DNA of 64,000 bases, from NCBI RefSeq assembly GCF_003149375.1, contig NZ_QFWH01000001.1, forward strand, positions 88,753 through 152,752, written 5' to 3'. This document shows, piece after piece, positions 38,231 through 47,516 of this stretch; within the stretch, counting starts at the first letter, position 1; every line of letters begins with the position of its first letter. Below the pieces are notes generated by a model. The model was given only the letters and a program-made list of their open reading frames with translations. It ran no database searches and was not told the origin of the DNA. The translations under genes were made by a program, and so were the position numbers. The stretch comes from Vampirovibrio chlorellavorus. Its GTDB lineage: Bacteria; Cyanobacteriota; Vampirovibrionia; Vampirovibrionales; Vampirovibrionaceae.

Positions 38231-38402
38231 GGGTCTGCGGTCTGCCTTTGATTGGGGTTGTTGTAATAAATCCCCTCAAGCCAGGGTGTTGCCCCTGTGT
38301 TGTGAGAACATTCGTTTTGAGATCTTGGCCGTTCCGTGGCGGCAGGCTTTTTGCTACTATGAAAAACTACCTTGTCCAAGCAATCGCCATCAGGAGCTTT
38401 CC

Positions 38403-39062
38403 ATGACCGCCACCGTCCACCCCGCTGTCAATGTTTCCAATCACCCGTTGGTGCAGCATAACCTCAGTATCCTGCGAGATAAAAACACCTCGACCGAGCA
38501 ATTTAGAGCCACCATGACCCGTTTGGGCAAACTGATTTTCATGGATGCCACGGCCAGCCTGCCCACGGCCAAAACCATCGTGGAAACCCCCATTACCAAG
38601 GCCGAATGCAAAATTCTGTCCCCCGATGTGCCCATTTTAATTGCCCCCATTCTGCGGGCGGGCCTGATTTTATCCGAATTGGCCATTGATATTTTGCCTT
38701 CGGCCAGCGTGTACCACATCGGCCTGTACCGGGATGAAGAGACCTTCAAGCCGGTGACCTACTACAACAAACTGCCCTCCACCATTGACTACAGCGTGGC
38801 CCAGATTTTTGTACTGGACCCCATGCTGGCCACCGGCGGATCAGCGGTGGCTGCCGTGGATATTATCAAGAAATTGGGTACCAAGGCCTCGAACATTCGC
38901 TTTGTCAGCATTATTGCCGCCCCGGAAGGCATTCAGCATCTGACCGAACAGCATCCGGGCATCCAGATTTTCACTGGCGCGGTGGATGAGCGGTTGAACG
39001 ACAAGGCCTACATTGTGCCCGGCTTGGGCGATGCGGGCGATCGAACCTTTGGGACTGTCTAG
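38403..39062 (+). CDS. upp: Uracil phosphoribosyltransferase
   Basis: Upp (219 aa) converts uracil and PRPP to UMP for pyrimidine salvage. NHPLVQHNLSILRDKNT, ILRAGLILSELAIDILP, and the PRPP loop VLDPMLATGGSA near 140 are diagnostic, as is the C-terminal YIVPGLGDAGDRTFGT. AGGAG precedes ATG 38403; the frame upstream is non-coding. Confidence 0.97.
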   Translation: MTATVHPAVNVSNHPLVQHNLSILRDKNTSTEQFRATMTRLGKLIFMDATASLPTAKTIVETPITKAECKILSPDVPILIAPILRAGLILSELAIDILPSASVYHIGLYRDEETFKPVTYYNKLPSTIDYSVAQIFVLDPMLATGGSAVAAVDIIKKLGTKASNIRFVSIIAAPEGIQHLTEQHPGIQIFTGAVDERLNDKAYIVPGLGDAGDRTFGTV

Positions 39063-39129
39063 CGGGACTGTTGAACAGCGCTTTATATTCTGGGCGAAGC
39101 GGCCTTCACCCTCATTCTTTTGGGATCTG

Positions 39130-39168
39130 AAAAACCGAAGTCTGACCGACGGGTGGGACTTCGGTTTT
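39130..39168 (+). terminator. Intrinsic terminator of upp
   Basis: AAAACCGAAGTC pairs with GACTTCGGTTTT around a ~14-base loop, about 70 bases past upp, with flanking A and T runs. Confidence 0.8.
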
Positions 39169-39300
39169 CCGTTAGGAAAGCCCGATCGCTCCGGGAGGGA
39201 ATTGTACGCTATGATTTTTAAAGATTCTTCGGGATGTGCCGATGAAGGAAACAGGTTCGCTTTGGGCCCGGTGAATCGGATGTAAGTTGAGGCTGATTCC

Positions 39301-39909
39301 ATGTTTGACCTGAATTACTATGGCACCGCAGACGACTTAAAAGCGGAATCACCCAGTCTGCCCGATTTGTGCCATAAATGTGGTCGCTGCTGCCGCTCTG
39401 CCACCACCTTTCATTCTTATAAAAAATTAAAAGCACTGGTGGAAGCCGGTGATAAAGAGGCCATCGACTTTCTGGAAGTGTTTGAGCCGTATGACTCCAT
39501 TGAGGATGCCCGCCAGGTGGAACCGGAGCAGGTGGAGCAGGTACTCAAGGCGGTGGCCGACCGGGAGGATATGGATGTCAATGAGGTGACCTTCTACCAT
39601 TGCCGTTACGTCAGCCCGGAGGGTTTGTGTACCATTTATGAGCGCCGTCCCCGTTGCTGCCGGGAGGCACCGGGTCACGGCTGGTCGGTGATGCCGCCGG
39701 GTTGCGGCTTTGAGGGCTGGCAATTTGAGCAGCGGGAAAAGCAGAAGCGCATGATTCGGGATTTGAAAACCAGCGCCTACATTATGGAGCAGCTTTCCCC
39801 GGATGGGGTGCATCATCCGGTTCGCCCCGAAACCACGTTGGCCGATCTGAACGCCCTGGTGCTGGAAAAAATCAAGCCCTGGAAAATGTTCGGCTCCCAT
39901 TACTGGTAA
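39301..39909 (+). CDS. YkgJ-family cysteine-cluster protein (copy 2)
   Basis: The 202-aa protein has clustered cysteines CHKCGRCCRSATTF near 24-37, FYHCRYVSPEGLCTIYERRPRCCRE near 98-122 and PPGCGFEGW near 133. This is the YkgJ/UPF0153 pattern of eight or so metal-binding Cys. GAGG lies upstream of the ATG. Its stop codon directly abuts the start of the next, related gene (TAA then ATG). Confidence 0.85.
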   Translation: MFDLNYYGTADDLKAESPSLPDLCHKCGRCCRSATTFHSYKKLKALVEAGDKEAIDFLEVFEPYDSIEDARQVEPEQVEQVLKAVADREDMDVNEVTFYHCRYVSPEGLCTIYERRPRCCREAPGHGWSVMPPGCGFEGWQFEQREKQKRMIRDLKTSAYIMEQLSPDGVHHPVRPETTLADLNALVLEKIKPWKMFGSHYW

Positions 39910-40443
39910 ATGACCATGAGTGAACAGAGCCCACCCCAGCCATCCTCCGCGTTGCCCTCTCCGTTGGGGTTGGCCCATCAGGTGGAACAGTTGATGAAAC
40001 TGCCCCAGCATCTGTGCAAGCAGCGGGGGCAATGTTGTCGGGTGGCCACCTTCAAGGGCTCTTTGTCCTATGAGGAGATTCTGGCGCTGGCGGCCAACCC
40101 GGAAGCTGAAGGGCATGAATCGGCCCGGGATTTTGCCTCGGTCTTTTTACCCTATGAGAGTCAGACCCAGGTCCGGGAAATTGCGTCCGAATTTGTGGAC
40201 AAGGTGCGCACAGCAGCCCGGTCCAAGGGACAGGACCCGGATCAGGTGTCTTTTTTCAAGTGCAAATACGTGTTAGCGGACGGTCGCTGCGGGGTGCATG
40301 AGGATCGACCGGTGGGTTGCCGCATGTATCCATTTCCCCATAAAAACACCATTTATCATCCCGGCTGTGGGTTTGAGCAACAGGGACAAGAAAACTGGGC
40401 CAAAATTGATGCGATCTTGAAGCAGTTGGGACTGTCTCTTTAA
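39910..40443 (+). CDS. YkgJ-family cysteine-cluster protein (copy 3)
   Basis: The 177-aa protein parallels copy 2: LCKQRGQCCRVATFKG near 36-51, FFKCKYVLADGRCGVHEDRPVGCRM near 115-140 and YHPGCGFEQQ. It starts at ATG 39910 or 39916 directly after the copy 2 stop. The pair looks like an old tandem duplication; identity outside the Cys regions is modest. Function unknown. Confidence 0.85.
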   Translation: MTMSEQSPPQPSSALPSPLGLAHQVEQLMKLPQHLCKQRGQCCRVATFKGSLSYEEILALAANPEAEGHESARDFASVFLPYESQTQVREIASEFVDKVRTAARSKGQDPDQVSFFKCKYVLADGRCGVHEDRPVGCRMYPFPHKNTIYHPGCGFEQQGQENWAKIDAILKQLGLSL

Positions 40444-40632
40444 ATACCCCAAAATTGCACTTGTTTTAAACGACCAATGACGCTGGATTGGGAAGAAGCA
40501 CCAATATGGCGCATGAAACAATGCACCTGCAAGCGGCCACGAACCGGACGAGCCACACTGCGAACCCAAAGGATCGGGGCCATCCTGACCTTGAACTGGC
40601 AAGGAAAGTCACCAGCCTGATAGAGCCGACCC

Positions 40633-40962
40633 TTAGCCCATTAATTTAAAGCTACTGTCAATGTTTTTGGAGATGACTTTCTGAACAGAGTCAATCTCGG
40701 TTTGAACCGCCTGGTGTTGGGTATCCAGTCGCTTGGATTCCAGCTCCAATGCTTTATCCCGCTCCTGAATGGCGGAAATGGTGGATTGCAAACGCTTGGA
40801 ATCAGCGCTATCCGGCTCCAGGTTTACCTGACGACCGAACAAGGCGGACACCATATTGGAAATCTGCATTCTGGCCTGATTGACCATTTGCAACTGCAAT
40901 TCCGTATCGGATTTTCGCGCGGTCAGCATTAATAGCCGCGCCTGGCTTGCCCCAAGTCCCAT
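40633..40962 (-). CDS. Small coiled-coil protein of unknown function
   Basis: The 109-aa protein starts MGLGASQARLLMLTARKSDTE and is almost wholly helical, with heptad-like Leu/Gln/Glu spacing over 20-105. Similar small helical proteins occur in deep-branching bacteria, but I know no assigned role. The short, paired-helix build recalls secretion-needle or flagellar-chaperone proteins; this is speculation. AGGGGG lies ten bases before the ATG. A GTTTTTATG element lies about 115 bases upstream on the same strand. Confidence 0.6.
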   Translation of the reverse strand: MGLGASQARLLMLTARKSDTELQLQMVNQARMQISNMVSALFGRQVNLEPDSADSKRLQSTISAIQERDKALELESKRLDTQHQAVQTEIDSVQKVISKNIDSSFKLMG

Positions 40963-41078
40963 AACTAATAATCCCCCTAAGTGTGTCCCAGTCGTGAAAT
41001 GGTTAGACTATGAACTTCCCTAATGTCCCGTAATTGGCAATATATCCCTACTAAGTCCCTAAACACATCCCGTATCAG

Positions 41079-41108
41079 CATAAAAACAAGGACGATGCTT
41101 TTTGTGCT
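41079..41108 (-). promoter_or_regulatory. GTTTTTATG element upstream of the coiled-coil gene
   Basis: GTTTTTATG (41087-41079) is preceded after 14 bases by AGCACAA on the minus strand. The 3' half matches the repeat-unit promoters; the 5' half only partly matches GGCAATT. Confidence 0.35.
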
Positions 41109-41152
41109 ATCGCCATCCTGTAATCAGGGAAAAAGAACACAAACCCTGTTGT

Positions 41153-41896
41153 TCAGCCCTTTTTTTGCAGCTGATAGTTCAGGGTTTCCAAATCCTTGAT
41201 GCGCTGCATGGCCTGGGTCAATTGCCCCTGAAGTCGGGCCACGGCCTCGTTCCCTCCACCGGGCAGTACATTGGGTAGCCCCGTAAACGGCTTTTTGCTC
41301 TCTTCCTTCAAAAACAAAATGGCTTCACTGTCTTCCTTTTTGATATAGCCCAGATTGATCAGGACATTGGCAATCCCGGTGCGCTCCCCCATGGCTTCCG
41401 CGATGGCCTGCTGGGTACGCAGGGCCTGATCCAGCTGCTGAATGTTGAGGCGGTTGATTTTGACCAGATATTCTCCCAACCGGGTACGACCGGCCAGATA
41501 GTCAATGGTGCCGGAAATGACCATGGAGCGGGGCGGGGAAAGCAATTCCTTGGCAATGGCTTCCAGTAGAAAAATGGCGGTTTGCTCCAGCGTCCAGTTG
41601 TTAAGAATGGTGATACTCAGCACATTCTTTTTAAACCGGGACAGGTGCAGGATTTTCAGAATGCTTTGAGGAACATGGCCACTGTGCTTTTCCAGCTCGA
41701 CCAAACCCTGCCGGGTGATTTCAGGGATCCACAGTTGCAAGGTATGCTCTGGGCCAAAGGCTTCCAGCGTGGGCTTGGAGAGGGTGGCTTCCAGTTCATG
41801 ACGAAGCTGGGTATAGATAACCTGCTTAACCCACAAGGGCAATCCACTGAGCTGTTGCATCAGATTGTCAAACGCTGTGGGTGGCAGTGCGGTCAT
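41153..41896 (-). CDS. Protein with MshEN-like (GspE N-terminal) domain
   Basis: The 247-aa protein has a C-terminal half (about 130-200) of the form RTRLGEYLVKINRLNIQQLDQALRTQQ followed by LGYIKKEDSEAILFLKEE. This is the helical repeat seen in GspE/PilB N-terminal (MshEN) domains, which bind c-di-GMP in some ATPases. There is no ATPase domain. The N-terminal half (1-125) is unassigned. A C-terminal coiled coil follows. The gene stands alone between two divergent or convergent neighbours; start ATG 41896. Confidence 0.6.
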   Translation of the reverse strand: MTALPPTAFDNLMQQLSGLPLWVKQVIYTQLRHELEATLSKPTLEAFGPEHTLQLWIPEITRQGLVELEKHSGHVPQSILKILHLSRFKKNVLSITILNNWTLEQTAIFLLEAIAKELLSPPRSMVISGTIDYLAGRTRLGEYLVKINRLNIQQLDQALRTQQAIAEAMGERTGIANVLINLGYIKKEDSEAILFLKEESKKPFTGLPNVLPGGGNEAVARLQGQLTQAMQRIKDLETLNYQLQKKG

Positions 41897-42098
41897 TGGC
41901 CAATGGGTCCTGTCACTCTATAAAATACTCTGGATGCTCCTGGTAGCATTATGCCAAACTTCTTGCCAATGTGCCTACTTTAGGAGTTGTATAATTGGAA
42001 CATTCTTGCGCTGCTGCAAGTCATGAATAAAATAGTTTGGGCCCATTGCATACAAGCGCCATTCCCCATCTGTGGCTAAGTAAAAAGGAGATTATTCG

Positions 42099-43070
42099 GT
42101 GAAAGCATCTTGTCAGATTGCGGCTTCCATAGCGTTGGGTATGCTGATGCCCGGCCTGGTCATGGCCGCGTCACCCGTCGATTATTCTCCGGCCTACTCG
42201 CAACCCGTGGCCCAAATCAGCCAGAGTTTACCGCCCATGCAAGGCGGGGGCTACCAACCGGGCGGTTATCCTTCCTACAACAATACTTATAACAACGCCA
42301 ATGGCGGATACCAGACTTACGGACAAAATCAGTCCCAGTATTCAACCACCCCGTATGGCGGGCAATCGTATCAGCAACCACCCTTGCAAGGCTACGTGGT
42401 GACCGCCCCTCCCGGCACCGTGGTTTCTGCCACGCTCAGCAGCCCTGTTTCCAGTGACTTTGCCCGTGTAGGCGATCGTTTTAACGCCACATTAGGCTCT
42501 CCCATCGCGTCGGGCTCCAATATTATCCTGCCCGCCGGAAGCCAGATGGAAGGGCAAGTGGTGATGGTCAAACCCGCTGGCCGGGCCGGTAAAAACGGAG
42601 AGCTGGACATTCGGTTCACCTCAGCCATTTTGCCCAACGGACAACGGATTCCTTTATCCGCCCGTATTCAAACCGAAGATGGCACCGGCATTATCAGAGG
42701 CGGCTCTACCGCAGGCCGTCTGGGTCGGGCCGCGGTGACCACCGGTGTGGGTGCTGGCCTGGGCGCTGCCCTGGGAACCGCTATGGGACCCTTGTCTGGT
42801 GGCGGCGTGGGCCGAGGCGCTATATACGGAACCGCTCTGGGTGCCGGGATGGGGGCTTTGGGCTCTGCCGTTCAAAAGGGAAGACCTGCCGTGGTGGAAT
42901 CCGGCCAACCCCTCAACATCGTGCTGGATCAGCCTTTAACCACCTCACCGGGCGCCATGGGCGCACCCGGCTACAATCAGCCTCAGTCTCAGCCGGATTC
43001 GGGCTTTCAGTATTATGGGCCCAATAATTCACCCCAAAATCCCCAACCTTACCAGAATTACGGTTACTAA
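42099..43070 (+). CDS. Secreted glycine-zipper protein of unknown function
   Basis: The 323-aa protein has a signal peptide (residues 1-23, cleaved after VMAA). A Tyr/Gln/Asn/Gly-rich low-complexity segment (about 30-105) leads to a beta-rich domain (about 110-205, PPGTVVSATLSSPVSS, ILPAGSQMEGQVV). A glycine zipper (about 208-262, VGAGLGAALGTAMG, GTALGAGMGALG) and a Tyr/Gln/Pro-rich tail follow. The start is GTG 42099 with AAGGAGA eight bases upstream. It precedes tonB-exbBD by 150 bases and may be envelope associated. Function unknown. Confidence 0.65.
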   Translation: MKASCQIAASIALGMLMPGLVMAASPVDYSPAYSQPVAQISQSLPPMQGGGYQPGGYPSYNNTYNNANGGYQTYGQNQSQYSTTPYGGQSYQQPPLQGYVVTAPPGTVVSATLSSPVSSDFARVGDRFNATLGSPIASGSNIILPAGSQMEGQVVMVKPAGRAGKNGELDIRFTSAILPNGQRIPLSARIQTEDGTGIIRGGSTAGRLGRAAVTTGVGAGLGAALGTAMGPLSGGGVGRGAIYGTALGAGMGALGSAVQKGRPAVVESGQPLNIVLDQPLTTSPGAMGAPGYNQPQSQPDSGFQYYGPNNSPQNPQPYQNYGY

Positions 43071-43219
43071 ACTGGCTGAATTCAGTGAATCACGGCATCA
43101 AGACCTGCGATCCGCAATTTTGGAGGTGGTCTGGTTTCTTATGATTTATTGAATTGCATATCCCGCCAACGGGTGTCCGTTTCCCTCCACTCAAGCGCCA
43201 TGAAGAGGCCGGTTAAACT

Positions 43220-44353
43220 ATGTCTCAGTCTGAAAAACCAGCCCCCCACCTTTCCACACACAGGGAAGCATCCGAGGGTGCTGGCAAAAAGGCCAGTTGG
43301 GCAAAACGCCCCGGCCCCAACATCACGGTAGAAGACCTTCAGGCACGCTTTCAGAAAGGCGTCAGCCGGGTGGGAACCATACACACCGAGCTGGACAGCC
43401 TGCCCCTGAGCCGGGCCACCAGCCTGTCCGCGTTGTTGCATGTGGTGGGGCCAGTGGTGTTAACGGTGGTGACCTTGGCCTTATTGTGGCTACTCTCGTG
43501 GTTGTTGCATTTCAACTTCTGGGATTTGTTCCAGTCCCATCAAAAGCCGGATCTGGAATTTACCCTGGTACAGGACACCAAGGCCACCCGCCCTGATAAG
43601 CCCAAGTTCAAGGGGAATTTCAATCAGCGGGCTGGTGGCACCCCCAAGAAAAGCCAGCCGCTGAAAGCCATTGAGGAACCTCCGCAGGCAGCCGCCAAGA
43701 AGTCGGAGCCGCCCAAGCCCCAACAGCCCGCAGTGAAGCCGCAGTCGACTCAACCGGCGGTTCAGCCAAAGCCTTTAGCCGAGAAGGCGCCCGATCCCCA
43801 GAAAACCGCTGAAAAACCTGCCGTTACGCCTACCATTAAAACTCCCTCCAAGGAGAAGCCTGCCTCCGATGCCTCGGCGGTTTCAGGTTCCACAGCTCCT
43901 CCTGCCACGGCTGCCAACGGACAGGCCGCTCAGCCTGCTTCTCAGGGGAGTCAGTTTTCTGGCAGCGATATTGGAAACTCGTCCATGGGCAATCCTCAGG
44001 CGGGTAATTCTCCCAGTCCGGGAGTGGATGTGGCGCAGGATATCGACTTTGGCCCTTTTATGGCCGACCTGGAGCGTCGCATCAAGCGCAACTGGGTCCC
44101 CCCCCGCGGATCGGAAAGTCGGAAAGTCGTCCTAATGCTTTTTATCGCTCGGGATGGTAATGTGATTAGAATCGATGTGAAAAAGTCTTCCGGGGACACT
44201 GAGGCGGATGAGTCGGCCAAGCAGGCAGTGGTGGCTTCCCTGCCGTTTCTAGCCCTTCCTCCCCAGTTCAAGGAGGACATACTACCGGTAGAATTCGCGT
44301 TTGATTATAATGTTCTTAACCCAAAGAACCCGAAGCAGGCTTTGAAATGGTAA
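43220..44353 (+). CDS. TonB-like energy-transducing protein
   Basis: The 377-aa protein has one membrane segment near residues 75-98 and a Lys/Pro/Ala-rich linker (about 120-240). A C-terminal TonB/TolA-type domain follows (about 270-370, FMADLERRIKRNWVPP, VVLMLFIARDGNVIRI, LPVEFAFDYNV). Unlike classical TonB, about 70 cytoplasmic residues precede the membrane segment. It heads an operon with exbB and two exbD genes, 16 bases before exbB. Partner outer-membrane proteins are not in the window. Confidence 0.87.
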   Translation: MSQSEKPAPHLSTHREASEGAGKKASWAKRPGPNITVEDLQARFQKGVSRVGTIHTELDSLPLSRATSLSALLHVVGPVVLTVVTLALLWLLSWLLHFNFWDLFQSHQKPDLEFTLVQDTKATRPDKPKFKGNFNQRAGGTPKKSQPLKAIEEPPQAAAKKSEPPKPQQPAVKPQSTQPAVQPKPLAEKAPDPQKTAEKPAVTPTIKTPSKEKPASDASAVSGSTAPPATAANGQAAQPASQGSQFSGSDIGNSSMGNPQAGNSPSPGVDVAQDIDFGPFMADLERRIKRNWVPPRGSESRKVVLMLFIARDGNVIRIDVKKSSGDTEADESAKQAVVASLPFLALPPQFKEDILPVEFAFDYNVLNPKNPKQALKW

Positions 44354-44369
44354 GAGGAGATACCGATTA

Positions 44370-45044
44370 ATGGATTTTCAATTATTATGGTTCGCCATTG
44401 CTAATGACTGGATGGTTTTGCTGCCAATCCTGGTATGCTCCGTTCTGACCGTGGCCGTAACCATTGAGCGTCATTACTTCTACAAAAAGAACTCCCGGGA
44501 CGTGGTGCAGTTTATCCACCGTCTGCAACGGGAGTTACAACGGGGCAGCCTGGAAAATTCCCAGTTGCTCAGCGCCCAGTTGGGCGGCATCATCGGGGAA
44601 GTCTCCGAAGAGGGCATTCGGGTTCTGGCCGAACAACCGGAGAGCTTTGAGCGCTCCTACGATATTACCGCTTCTTTGGCCACCCGTAAGCTGGAGAAGA
44701 ACCTGCCCATCCTGGGAACCATTGCCACTATTTGCCCTTACCTCGGTTTGTTTGGCACCGTTGTGCGGATTCTGATTACCTTTGGCGATTTGTCCAAAGC
44801 GGGCGGCCAAAGCGGCGCTCCAGAAATCATGTTCGGGATTGGTTCCGCCCTGATCGCTACCGCCTTCGGTTTGGGCGTGGCCATTCTGGCAGTAGCCCTG
44901 AACAACTACTTCCAAAGCATCGTGAACCGCTACGAAGACGACTTCCAGTTGCTGAAGCTGCTGTTCCTGAGCTTTGCCGATGAGCGTGACCCAATGGCTG
45001 TGGCGGGTACCCAGGAGCGTCGTCCGGCTCAACCCGGTTACTAA
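44370..45044 (+). CDS. exbB: MotA/TolQ/ExbB-family proton channel protein
   Basis: The 224-aa protein has three membrane segments, near 8-30, 115-140 and 150-180. The MotA/TolQ/ExbB core includes LPILGTIATICPYLGLFGTVVRI and GIGSALIATAFGLGVAILAV. It forms a pentameric stator with ExbD that uses proton flow to drive TonB. AGAGGAG lies before the ATG. TolQ and ExbB cannot be fully told apart here; the neighbouring TonB-like protein favours ExbB. Confidence 0.92.
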   Translation: MDFQLLWFAIANDWMVLLPILVCSVLTVAVTIERHYFYKKNSRDVVQFIHRLQRELQRGSLENSQLLSAQLGGIIGEVSEEGIRVLAEQPESFERSYDITASLATRKLEKNLPILGTIATICPYLGLFGTVVRILITFGDLSKAGGQSGAPEIMFGIGSALIATAFGLGVAILAVALNNYFQSIVNRYEDDFQLLKLLFLSFADERDPMAVAGTQERRPAQPGY

Positions 45045-45069
45045 TAAGCCAAGTTAGGATTCTGAACGA

Positions 45070-45591
45070 ATGAAAACCGGTTCCAAACAGGTTTTTAACG
45101 AAATCAACATTACCCCGCTGACCGATATCTTTTTGGTGCTGCTGATCATCATGATGGTGGTAGCCCCCATGATGCAGCAAGTCCGCAAGGATATTAAGCC
45201 GCCCAGCCTGCAAAGCGGAGCCCCTGTCGAACAGAACAAGCTGACTGTCGAGATCGCCAAGGACGGCCAGATTTACGTGCAGGGGCAGCAGGCCAACCCG
45301 GATCAGTTGACGGAAACGCTCAAAACGGAAGAAGCCAAGTTGGTCAGCACCGCCGGGAGTGCCACGGTGGAGTCCGCGGCGGCTAACCCGGAGCAGCCGG
45401 CGGAGAAAAATATCATCATTCGGGCGGACAAAGCCACCAAAAGCGGTCAGGTCCTCAAGATCTTTGAAGCGGCCCGGGATGCCGGATTCACCAAGGTAAC
45501 GGTGGCCGGGGAACCGTTGCAAGAGGCCCGCCAGGAAGAATTGCGGCAAACCTCCATGGGTGGGCGACCCCTAACGCAGGAAGGAGCCTAG
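45070..45591 (+). CDS. exbD: ExbD/TolR-family protein 1
   Basis: The 173-aa protein has a single membrane helix with the conserved Asp in ITPLTDIFLVLLIIMMVVAP, near residue 17, then a periplasmic domain. A ~45-residue insert (about 90-120) with Pro/Ala-rich sequence distinguishes it from the next gene. Its first ~100 bases are nearly identical in DNA to those of the next gene. ExbD couples protonation to rotation with ExbB. Confidence 0.92.
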   Translation: MKTGSKQVFNEINITPLTDIFLVLLIIMMVVAPMMQQVRKDIKPPSLQSGAPVEQNKLTVEIAKDGQIYVQGQQANPDQLTETLKTEEAKLVSTAGSATVESAAANPEQPAEKNIIIRADKATKSGQVLKIFEAARDAGFTKVTVAGEPLQEARQEELRQTSMGGRPLTQEGA

Positions 45592-45594
45592 ATC

Positions 45595-46008
45595 ATGCGA
45601 AGCGGTGGACGAAAACAGGTTTTCAACGAAATCAACATTACCCCACTGACCGATATCTTTCTGGTGCTGCTGATCATCATGATGGTGGTGGCCCCCATGC
45701 TGGACACCAAGGGCTTGAAAGTGGCGGTTCCTTCCGTGGGCCCCTCTCAGGACACCAAGGAAGAGCCCAAGACCATTCAGCTGTCCATTGACGCCTCCGG
45801 GCAGTACTCCATTGACGGGGCTGGGGTTTCCCCAATGGCCCTGATTACCAAGTTCAAGGAACTGAAAGGCGAAAAGCCCGACGGCCTGATTATCAAGACC
45901 AATACCGAAGCCACCCACGAATCCCTGACCCGGGTGATGGACGCCGCCCAGACCGCAGGCATCACCAAAGTGGCAGTCACCGCCGATGAGGCACCCCAGG
46001 GCGGCTAA
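45595..46008 (+). CDS. exbD: ExbD/TolR-family protein 2
   Basis: The 137-aa protein carries the same INITPLTDIFLVLLIIMMVV helix as the preceding gene, then a periplasmic ExbD domain (about 40-135, KGLKVAVPSVGPS, LVIKTNTEATHESL-like). Three bases separate the two. It may form a heterodimer with ExbD 1, as seen in Bacteroidota-type and Tol-like systems with two ExbD genes. Last gene of the operon. Confidence 0.92.
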   Translation: MRSGGRKQVFNEINITPLTDIFLVLLIIMMVVAPMLDTKGLKVAVPSVGPSQDTKEEPKTIQLSIDASGQYSIDGAGVSPMALITKFKELKGEKPDGLIIKTNTEATHESLTRVMDAAQTAGITKVAVTADEAPQGG

Positions 46009-46089
46009 TTGTCTACGGCTGGGTAGTAGCTCCTTGGATGTGTTTGGCATATAACGAGCTTGTTAGTGTTCATTCAGGGGTATCCCACC

Positions 46090-47493
46090 ATGAAAATTGC
46101 ATTCTGTTCCGCGGAAGTGGCGCCGTTTTCTCAAGCGGGCGGCTTGGGGGATGTGATTGGCAGTTTGCCAAGGGCCATTGCCGAGCAACAGGACACCCAG
46201 GTGGTGATTATTACCCCGTTGTACGGTTTGGTGGACACGGCGGCCCACGGGCTGGAAAAAACCGATATCGCCTTTGACATTCATTTTCACGGTAAAAAAT
46301 ACCCCATTAGCATTTGGCAGGGGGTACTGCCCCGCAGCGACGTACCCGTCTACTTTGTGGATAACTTCGATTTGTTCGGGGCCCGCAAGCAGGTTTATCC
46401 ATATGGTCAGCCGGAATGGGAGCTGGAAGGCTTTCTGGTGTTCAACCAGGCCGTGTTTGAGTTGCTGCGCCGGGTACACTACCGCCCGGATGTGTTGCAC
46501 GTCCACGACTGGCACACCGGCTCGATTGCCACCACCTTGGCTGAAATCCGGCCTTACGATCAGTATTTCTCCCGCACAAAGTCGGTGCTGACCATTCACA
46601 ACCTGCACTATCAGGGCTTGTACGGCGATATCAACTGGCTGAAGGAAGGCATTCTCAAGGCCGATGCCATCACCACGGTCTCTCCCACTTACGCGCAAGA
46701 GATTCAAACCCCGGAGTTCGGGGCAGGTATGGATGCGGTCATTCGGGAGGTGTCCGGCAAGGTGTCTGGCATCCTGAACGGCATTGACACCACCCTGTAC
46801 AACCCGGAAACCGATGCGTTTATCACAGCGCACTACAACCGCGGAAACTTTGCCGACGGCAAGGGCAAGAACAAAGAGGCCCTGCAAGTGGAAATGGGCC
46901 TGCCCATAGACCCACAAGCCCCATTGCTGGGCTTTATTGGGCGTCTGGCCGATCAGAAAGGGCTGGATCTGATTTTACCCACCATGAAGGCCATGGAGGC
47001 CGAAGGTCACAACTGTCAGTGGGTGCTGCTGGGCACCGGCGATCCGAAAATGGAAGAGGCGCTGAAGGCCTTAAACGCCCAAGCCCGCAATATTCGCAGT
47101 TTTATTGGCTTTAATACGGCCATGGCCCAGAAGATTTACGCGGCCAGCGACATGTTTGTGATGCCCAGCGCTTTTGAGCCCTGTGGTTTGGGCCAGTTGA
47201 TTTCCTTGCGCTACGGCACGGTGCCCATTGTGCGTGGCGTGGGTGGCTTGGTGGACACCATTACCGATGTTCGCAACCAGCCGCACCGGGGGAATGGCTT
47301 TAAGTTCGCCGAATACAGCGCCGCCAAGCTGAAAGAAAACGTGCTGGCCGCTGTAGAGTATTACCACAACAACCCCCTGTGGTCGGAACTGGTCATCCGT
47401 GGCATGGAAGCGGATCACAGCTGGAAGCCCAGCGCCGAAGCCTACAAGGTGTTGTATCAACGTCTGGCCAACCCCGCGCCAGTTTCAGCCTAG
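46090..47493 (+). CDS. glgA: Glycogen synthase
   Basis: GlgA (467 aa from ATG 46090) extends alpha-1,4-glucan using ADP-glucose. KIAFCSAEVAPFSQAGGLGDV at the N-terminus carries the KxGGL-type motif, with Ser-Gln-Ala in place of the usual Lys-Thr-Gly-Gly. HVHDWHTGSI near 140, GFIGRLADQKGLDLI near 278 and PSAFEPCGLGQL near 360 are typical GT-B/GT5 motifs. The longer upstream frame lacks a start signal. The enzyme implies glycogen storage; no other glg gene is in the window. Confidence 0.95.
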   Translation: MKIAFCSAEVAPFSQAGGLGDVIGSLPRAIAEQQDTQVVIITPLYGLVDTAAHGLEKTDIAFDIHFHGKKYPISIWQGVLPRSDVPVYFVDNFDLFGARKQVYPYGQPEWELEGFLVFNQAVFELLRRVHYRPDVLHVHDWHTGSIATTLAEIRPYDQYFSRTKSVLTIHNLHYQGLYGDINWLKEGILKADAITTVSPTYAQEIQTPEFGAGMDAVIREVSGKVSGILNGIDTTLYNPETDAFITAHYNRGNFADGKGKNKEALQVEMGLPIDPQAPLLGFIGRLADQKGLDLILPTMKAMEAEGHNCQWVLLGTGDPKMEEALKALNAQARNIRSFIGFNTAMAQKIYAASDMFVMPSAFEPCGLGQLISLRYGTVPIVRGVGGLVDTITDVRNQPHRGNGFKFAEYSAAKLKENVLAAVEYYHNNPLWSELVIRGMEADHSWKPSAEAYKVLYQRLANPAPVSA

Positions 47494-47516
47494 AAGCGCC
47501 CGGGCCGTCACTGGCT

